A stretch of DNA of 51,688 nt, taken from positions 11,191-62,878 of the forward strand of contig MNCI01000952.1 of NCBI GenBank assembly GCA_015680685.1, read 5' to 3'. Of this stretch, positions 45,366-51,688 are shown piece after piece. Each line of letters begins with the position of its first letter. Position 1 is the stretch's first letter. The notes under the pieces are model-generated. The model had not been told where the DNA came from. It worked only from the letters and a program-made list of their open reading frames with translations, and did no database searches. The stretch is from Gnetum montanum (taxonomy: Eukaryota > Streptophyta > Gnetopsida > Gnetales > Gnetaceae). Made by a program: the position numbers and the translations under genes.

Positions 45366-45560
45366 GACTACATTAAGCTTTGCCAATTGTTGTTCTTTAT
45401 TTTGTAAAGTTATCATATCATGAAATGTGTCATTTTTTAAAACTCCACTATGGCATTTATGAGTCATGTATATAACAATTAGTGTCATGTCAATCTACCT
45501 TTCAATTTTGTAAGGAACTCTATCCTCATTTTGTTTTAACTTGAGGAGGAGTTTTCAGTC
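45366..45560 (+). other. CE segment between ORFx and polypurine tract
   Basis: Short T-rich non-coding piece. D has an equally short one (33993-34160). Confidence 0.5.
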
Positions 45561-45573
45561 AGTTGTGGGGGTA
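45561..45573 (+). other. Polypurine tract of element CE
   Basis: AGTTGTGGGGGTA directly before the LTR. Confidence 0.8.
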
Positions 45574-46475
45574 TGATAAATAATTGTTTTGTAGGCTATG
45601 ATATCAGGCATTAGATATCAGCGCTGTGATATCAAAGCTACAATATCATATCCTTGATATCAAAGCCTATGATATAATGTTGGATATCTGATATCGCTGA
45701 CATGTGTAAGGCCTATAAATACAACACTTAGGTGCACCATCCGAAGGAGGTATTTATTCCATAGTAGCTAAAATTTATTAATTTGTTTACTTGATTTTAG
45801 TACTTAGAACTTAGCTTTGTATGCCCATAATGTAATGTCTTATAATTGAATGGAATCTTTATTTGAGTGGAATGTACTTGGACATGTTTCATGCACGGAA
45901 ATAAAGATCTAGATTACTCTACATCATTGCAACATCACTTAGTCTTTATTATTTTCACTTAGCTTAATGTTTACTATTTTCATTAGTTAATGATTTACTT
46001 TCAATGCATTTTATAATAACTATTGTTAGGTAGACTAAGTACAAGTGATCTCAAGCACTTAAGTGTAGCTACTTGGTAACCCAGTAGTACTATCACTTTT
46101 TATGCCCAATAGTGTGGTATTTGTTAATCCCAGTAGTAGTTACATGAAGTCCAAGGTGTGAATATAAGTTCAAGACTGAATGCTCATTGCATAGGATAGA
46201 TTAGATTTATTTACTGTAACTTAGATTTAGAAACTACTACAATTACTTCATATTAGCTAGGAGCACTATGGCCAATACAACATCATCTATCATATACCTC
46301 ATCATGAGTTAAAGCATACCTATCTTCATTACTAGCTCATGTGGGAAGACAATGATCATGAACTCTAACTAATTACTTGCATAATCACATTGCCTAGTCT
46401 ATGGGATTTGACCAAGATCATGTGTGAACAGTCGTATCTTGTATGGTTGGGTGTTGGATATCCCACTACTCAACA
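45574..46475 (+). repeat. Element CE 3' LTR
   Basis: 902 bp from TGATAAATAATTG to ACTCAACA. U3 has about seven GATATC or one-base variants in 45595-45700, TATA box at 45714-45721. It is the closest relative of the 5' LTR at 23531. Confidence 0.88.
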
Positions 46476-46695
46476 AAAGTGCTTCATCATTCCACATTTT
46501 TCTTACTTTCATTTCAATGAAGATGTTGATGGCTTAAATGAGCCATTATTCCCATGGACCTACCAGGGTTAATTCATGATGTAGTTTACATCCCACTTGA
46601 AAGTATTGATGATAGCAAAATCAAAAAGGTTGATATGAATGACATTTCCACATGTAGTGGATCATTAAATGATGATTCACACCTTCATGTTTAAA
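46476..46695 (+). pseudogene. Coding-like fragment right of CE
   Basis: The frame reads SYFHFNEDVDGLNEPLFPWT up to 46569. After a one-base shift it continues GLIHDVVYIPLESIDDSKIK, then KKVDMNDISTCSGSLNDDSH and a TAA at about 46693. It looks like the end of a protein, probably from the older element that CE entered. Family unknown. Confidence 0.4.
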
Positions 46696-48074
46696 TATTT
46701 ATCATCTCTTTTGAGCTGCAAGGATTGACCAATAAGTGATAGAAACTCCATATTTTTTTCCTACACACTTACTAATTATGCTAAAACATGGTATAAATCT
46801 TTTTCACCCAACTCCATCTCTTCTTGGACAAGAATGTTAAAATCTTTTAATGTTATACTTTAATCTTATGTCCAAATTGAAAACCTTAGAAAGAACATAG
46901 TAGGCTAGAAGTAGGATACCAATGAATTGTTAAATGTGATCTTGAAATGATGCAATTGCATTTTCAATTAGTGTCTAAATCATGGGTTTAATAAATGTTA
47001 CCAATTAATGCACTTGGTACAAGGACTATGAATGCAAACTCATGAAAGGGTAGATTTTATCATGGGTAATTTCTATTAGAGGTTAGTGGCTTAAATTGTT
47101 CTTGTATTAGATGTCATGGCTAATGACATAAGCATGCTATTGTAAAGAAAGCCAACGTAAATTCCCAATGTTAGAAGGATGTAAAAAATGTTGAGTGTAA
47201 GATTTAACCTAGTAATGTTGTTGAAGCACTTATTCAAGAAAGTCTGAGAATGAAAAACACTTTGGCAAATCTTTCCAATGTTCTTTATAAGGTTTGGGAT
47301 GTATTAAACTAAAATATAAAGTAAAAAAAAGATTTAAAAATAAATTTTTTGAAGTAGCTATGAAGGAAGTTGCATCAAAAGATAAAAGTGATCAAAGCAA
47401 AACAAATGGCTAGAGGCCTTACCATGGTCAAATATCTTATCATTATGGTCCATTTTTTCAACCAAAACTTTAACAAAAAATGGAACTTAATCCTTGCAAC
47501 TTCACATCTTATAGTACTTCCTCTACATCATGACATCTTTCTCATATCATCCTTCTTCCTATCATGAAAATCAACAAGCCATGAACCAAATACATCATGC
47601 AATGCCCCTTCAAAATTGGGCATATCCACCGTAACTATTTTAGTAGCTGTAGATCCAACAATGTCCATCATGGTCCTTTGTACCATTACAAGAGGAAATT
47701 TTAAATCAACCATAGTAGGAACATGTCTAGTTCCTAAATGCAAGATACTATCCTTATTTTTCATCATCATATACTATTGGGTAGTACCATAATATTTATG
47801 TTTCTTCCATGGCACAAAATTCATTAGCTCACAAGTGAAAGCATTTTCATAAAAGAAAGAACAAAACTATCTGTAAGGATTTGTGCTCATTTCCTTTCTA
47901 ACCATTATCTTCAAAGAAATAGAACCAAGAAGATTATGCTTCTAAAGAATAAATTCAACACCCAGAATGCTATAAAACATCTTAATTATCTCCTTAGCCA
48001 TTTTGTGATCTTGATAAAAAAGGAGGTTGTCCAGTGATAGCCATAAACTTAATCATGGTGGAATAGTCCTCCAT
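46696..48074 (-). pseudogene. Decayed unknown reading frame, probably of a retroelement
   Basis: The best part is 48074-47528 on the minus strand: start MEDYSTMIKFMAITGQPP, a frame shift at a run of six A (48016-48021), then MAKEIIKMFYSILGVEF, CELMNFVPWKKHKYYG, TMVDLKFPLVMVQRTMMDIV and LHDVFGSWLVDFHDRKKDD before TGA. Coding-like phrases continue in shifting frames to about 46760 (EEMELGEKDLYHVLA). There are several TAG stops. I do not recognise the family. Its orientation is opposite to the CE and coding fragment beside it. Confidence 0.4.
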
Positions 48075-51000
48075 GTAATGGATTTAGTGATAGAGTATGG
48101 TTTATTTGTTTTATGTATATTTTTGTGTGCATATTTTTTAAAAGTAACAATATATCATTCTCTAATTTTCTTATTCTTTTGGTTTGGCATGATTTGATAT
48201 GCATGTTTTTTAGCATATAGATATATCAATTTTGGTTTGATATTTCTTTAGTGTGATTCTATGTGTGTATTTATTTTTAATATTAACAATTAATCAATTT
48301 TGATTATTTATATTCTCTTGAGTGTGTTTTATGTAAACATGGGAAATTAAATACTATGCTTTATGAATGCTAACCCAAAAAGCCAATGGTGTCTGGGTGA
48401 GCTATAAATGTAATGATGATGTAACAATGCTAAATAGGTCCAAAGTGGATCCTTGATTGATGGAATGCCCATACCACAAAATTCATCCACCTACTTTTCC
48501 TCTATCCATAATTGCTAAAATAAGCTCAAATTCAGTAGGAAGTTGGGACTCATACCATGAGTTATTGAGGCTACTACTAATATAACCATGGATAGGTTGT
48601 GGATCCACACCTTAGGGTGTAAGCTTTGGAATCCTAGAAGAGTGATTGTTTACTCCTAAGAAAATGATGTGTCATTGAGGGTCCTTATGACCACTAGATG
48701 GGTCTAATAAGTTTGGTTGGACTGAGGTGCATATGCTAGCATTCTTGATCATCTCAATTACAAGAGATTCGTCATCTTATGAACCTATACATGCCATGTG
48801 GTGAGGGATGAATTCTCATGTTCATCCAAGTCAAAGACTCCATGTGGTGATCTGACACTTTAATCATTCTTAAAATTCTCATGCATCATTCAAGATACCC
48901 TCTTCTCATGAAAGAAAAGATGAAACATTCAAAAAGAAAAATAGAGAAAGAAAATGATGAATGAAAAAAGTGATAAAATAAAGTAAAGAATGAAAAAATA
49001 GAAGAAAAGAAGAAATAAAAAGAAATAAACAAGAACAAAATAAGAAAGAGAAAAAATGAATAAGAAGAGGTAATGGGAAGAGCAATATGATTCCAAGCTC
49101 TTCAATCCACACAAATGATTATTTCTACCACTCAAACTGATCCTATAATTACTCAAGTAAGATCAAGATGGAAGGTTGGACCAATGCTCATGCAAAGCAT
49201 ACATGATATCAATTATCCATGCTTATCTCATGTTCAACCTATTTCTTGGATTACTTCACCTCCAAATGTAACAATTCAAGATAATCTCTTGCTCATATCT
49301 ACTCATTGTCATGATGGCCTAGAAGTCTCTCTGTTAGTAAACTTTGGTAATGTCAAATGTTACTTCCCCCTAATTTATAAATCAATTTGTTCTTGGGGTG
49401 TCAAGATCATAATCCTTGATCCAAACCATGATCATATCTAAACCATGAGAATCCAATTGCTTGGTCAAAGTATTATAATCATTGTTGCGATTGGGTTCAG
49501 TTAGCATAGCTAAAGGGATTGACAATAGGTTTCTAGTAAAGAAAAATTTAGAGAACCTATTTTACATATGTGCATGAATGGAGAAAAACCAAACTAAAAT
49601 CTTAACTTCTAGATGGTCTATAGCACCTTGCCTTGATTTGTTTTTACCAATAGCTAGAGCACAAAACAATCGAGACTAGATGACACTAGTAGTAGCAAGT
49701 ATCACCTTGTGCTCAAAAGGGAAACTTGGAGGTCTATCCCTACTCTGTAGATGAGTAGTGGTGTATGGATATGGTAGTGGATCTCTCATAATGTGTAGAA
49801 TGTGCTCACATGCTCCTATAAGCTAATTGAATGGTTGGTTGGAAACCTGATGATGTCGAACTTTCACCCTCTCTCTCTCTCTCTTATCCATCATTCATTC
49901 TTCATTTCTTCCATTCCATTTTTTCCACTGTTGTATGTGATAGGAAGTCAATTAGGTGAAGTAGAGGATGTGATTTGGCCATCCAAGAAGATGGACTTGC
50001 ATTTGATGTTGATGTATTACTAGTTTTTTGGAATCTATGAGTGTTCCCTCAATGTGTTTCACGAGGGTAAGAAAGATAGGTGTCTACTATGGGGAGGATC
50101 CACTTATGAATCCTTAGTGGCTTAATATTATGAGTGATTGAGCTTAAGCTTATCTCCTAGAGATGGTGGTGACTACATGGCATAAAGCATTCAATTGGTC
50201 TTCCACTTATGTGAGTGTTAATTCTACAAGCTTCAAGCTTTGATCATGATAATCTATTTCCACCTTATGTTACTTATGCTTGTTTGTTTAACCTTGGGGT
50301 ATCCTATTTATCTCCTATTTTTCTAACCCATCTTTCCTAGTTTTTGAATCATGGAAATGAGTAAATTCGATATTATGATTCAAATTCTATGAGTTTGGAT
50401 GTTATCCAAGATAATATTTTAATGTTTTGGTCTTCTTACTCATTTTGTGGCTTGTTTGGTTCATTCCTTTGTTGGATTTATTAGGATTTTCTTAAGTATT
50501 TATTCTTTCTATTGACATTTGTCATGTGGTTCAAACCATGTGTCTTTTAAATTAGTTATGGATGAGAGGCATAAATTTGGGTATGTACTTTATAATTTTT
50601 ATGATTATTTAAATTATTTTTACCTTATTTTTATGTACCCATGCGTACCTTGATTCCATACTTGTGATTATGTTTCTTTCATGATCCAAAGGATTATACT
50701 TATCATTGTTCCTATAGCCATTTTTTGTAATGATAATATAATGCCTTAGGGATCTCACTTGATTTTTAGAATTTTCATAGCTCATCATGCTTAGGCAATT
50801 ATGCTTGGAATTCTATAGACCTATTTAGGATAAGATTAAGAGATCTTAATCCTTGGTCTATGGCCTTGTAAGCTCTAAGTCCAACACCTTTACTTGAGAG
50901 GCCTTCCTTAAGAGATAGATTTGGAGGTAAATAATCATACTCTTAATTTTTGAGTTTAGCATGTGCCTAGAAAGATCTTTCAATTGAATGCTAGAGGAGC

Positions 51001-51141
51001 TATTAGGTGACAATTTAAAACAAAATAATATGAAATAATATATAAATGCAAATCATATGTAGCAAGGAGCTATCCAAAAGGCTAAGGTGACAGACCTTGA
51101 GGTATAGTTGCAAAGATTTCACATGTTTGCACCTTATACTT
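48075..51141. other. Decayed gypsy-family non-coding region right of CE
   Basis: No intact gene. A purine-rich tract (48900-49080) mimics K/R- or F/S-rich frames. 49115-49438 is open on the plus strand (108 codons) but is not recognised. A CT microsatellite lies at 49869-49883. At 50079-50106 stands the block TGTCTACTATGGGGAGGATCCACTT that A, CE and D carry in their 3' untranslated part. This segment is therefore probably the 3' untranslated region of another family member, in plus orientation. Confidence 0.45.
49869..49883. repeat. CT dinucleotide microsatellite
   Basis: Seven to eight CT units. Confidence 0.85.
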
Positions 51142-51688
51142 TGATGAGTGGTGGAGTAACCCAACACTCTATCATACAAGTTACAAGTGCCAACACATGA
51201 CTGCATTGTAATCCACAAATAGACAATGTTATTATGCTAGTAATTGAGATTAAGTTCGAGATCACTATCTTCCCACCTTGAGCTAGTGGAGTTTAAGTGT
51301 ATGGCTTAGCTCTTAGTGAGGCATATGATTGTTGATGTTGATTAGCTCTTAGTGCAGCTAGAGGTAAACATGGTGAAAATGAATATTAAATCCTAAGTCT
51401 AAGTAACAATAGGAATGTAAATCTATTCTATCCTAGAGTGCTGAACATCTAATCCTGGTATGCCATTCATGCCTTGGACTTTTGTAGCTATCACTAAGAT
51501 TACCAACTAGAATCACTACTAGGTGAACCAAGTAACGCCACTACTAAGTTACCAAATAACTACACTTAGCATTTGAAACTAGTCATAGCCATACCGCTTG
51601 CTAATAAACAAGTAAAGTAAAGTACTTGAAATGTAAAGTGTTAAACTAGGAAAATGGTAAAAATTATGCTAAGTGAATAATTAGAAAA
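51142..51688 (-). repeat. LTR of another element, cut by the window end
   Basis: On the minus strand it ends ...GTTGGGTTACTCCACCACTCATCA at 51142, like the other LTRs. The LTR continues rightward with the 'TGGTAACTTAGTAGTGGCG' and 'CTTGGTTCACC' R/U5 phrases. What lies left of 51142 is not a primer site, so this is either the 3' LTR of a minus-strand element lying to the right or a solo LTR. TACTT (51137-51141) would be its target-site copy. Confidence 0.75.

Larger units (their letters stand above)
23531..46475 (+). mobile_element. Element CE: non-autonomous gypsy-type element with ORFx, interrupted by two insertions
   Basis: The 5' LTR (23531-24417) and the 3' LTR (45574-46475) are close copies of each other. 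They are flanked by AAAGC (23526-23530) and AAAGT (46476-46480), a target-site duplication with one C/T difference. Between them on the plus strand lie a tRNA-Asp-type primer site, gag plus protease, a 3' untranslated block, a promoter-like segment, ORFx and the polypurine tract. RT, RNase H and integrase are missing. Two later insertions split it: 29538-32771 (TSD GTTAG) and element D, 33051-42316 (TSD AAGAG). Removing both, with one TSD copy each, leaves about 10.4 kb. By eye the two LTRs differ at roughly 6% of positions in a sampled 185-bp stretch, so the insertion is old. Confidence 0.88.

Noticed and set aside
48906-49156. F/S/L-rich minus-strand frames
   Set aside because: Purine-rich low-complexity sequence.

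Overview
The window reads as nuclear DNA of a seed plant with a very large, repeat-packed genome, most likely a conifer or other gymnosperm. The reasons are AT-rich intergenic DNA, one compact GC-rich plant gene, and old Ty3/gypsy retrotransposons nested in one another and riddled with C-to-T type stop codons. The assignment to gymnosperms is inference; nothing here names a species.

Layout. 1-246 is the 3' end of an LTR inserted into the 5' LTR of element A. Element A (247-9439, +) is a decayed Ty3/gypsy element with a primer site matching tRNA-Asp and remnants of gag, protease, RT, RNase H and integrase. Element B (9921 to about 13690, +) is a relative of which only the 5' LTR and gag remain. 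About 13.7-23.5 kb is the gene-bearing stretch. It holds an AT-rich spacer, one convincing intact gene (16570-17112, a Bet v 1/PR-10-like protein with G-box, TATA box and poly(A) signal), an unidentified coding-like relic on the minus strand (17395-17725), LINE-like remnants (18.1-20.0 kb) and small repeats.

The right half is a three-level nest that can be resolved from target-site duplications (TSDs). Element CE runs from 23531 to 46475 (LTRs 23531-24417 and 45574-46475, flanks AAAGC/AAAGT). It is interrupted twice. The first interruption is a 3234-bp TG...CA-bounded insertion at 29538-32771 (TSD GTTAG) that carries pieces of two unrelated host genes: the RRM of an RBM25-like splicing factor, and a saccharopine-dehydrogenase-like oxidoreductase. 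The second is element D at 33051-42316 (minus strand, TSD AAGAG), a complete element with both LTRs. Without the insertions CE is about 10.4 kb.

CE and D both lack recognisable RT, RNase H and integrase. Both carry instead a roughly 2.75-kb extra reading frame ('ORFx') next to the 3' LTR, with a basic start, a globular middle, a charged coiled-coil-like C-terminal half and a shared last line ending GTT-stop. They look like a non-autonomous lineage mobilised by pol-bearing relatives such as A. The outer flank (46476-51141) is an older, decayed element of the same broad family, followed by a minus-strand LTR running off the window (51142-51688).

The points most worth attention are the gene-carrying insertion, ORFx with its apparent own promoter, a conserved C-x6-H-x4-C-x4-H motif in the gag tails, GATATC arrays in the LTR U3 regions, and a conserved non-coding block shared by four elements. 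All similarity statements come from reading by eye; no database search was run.
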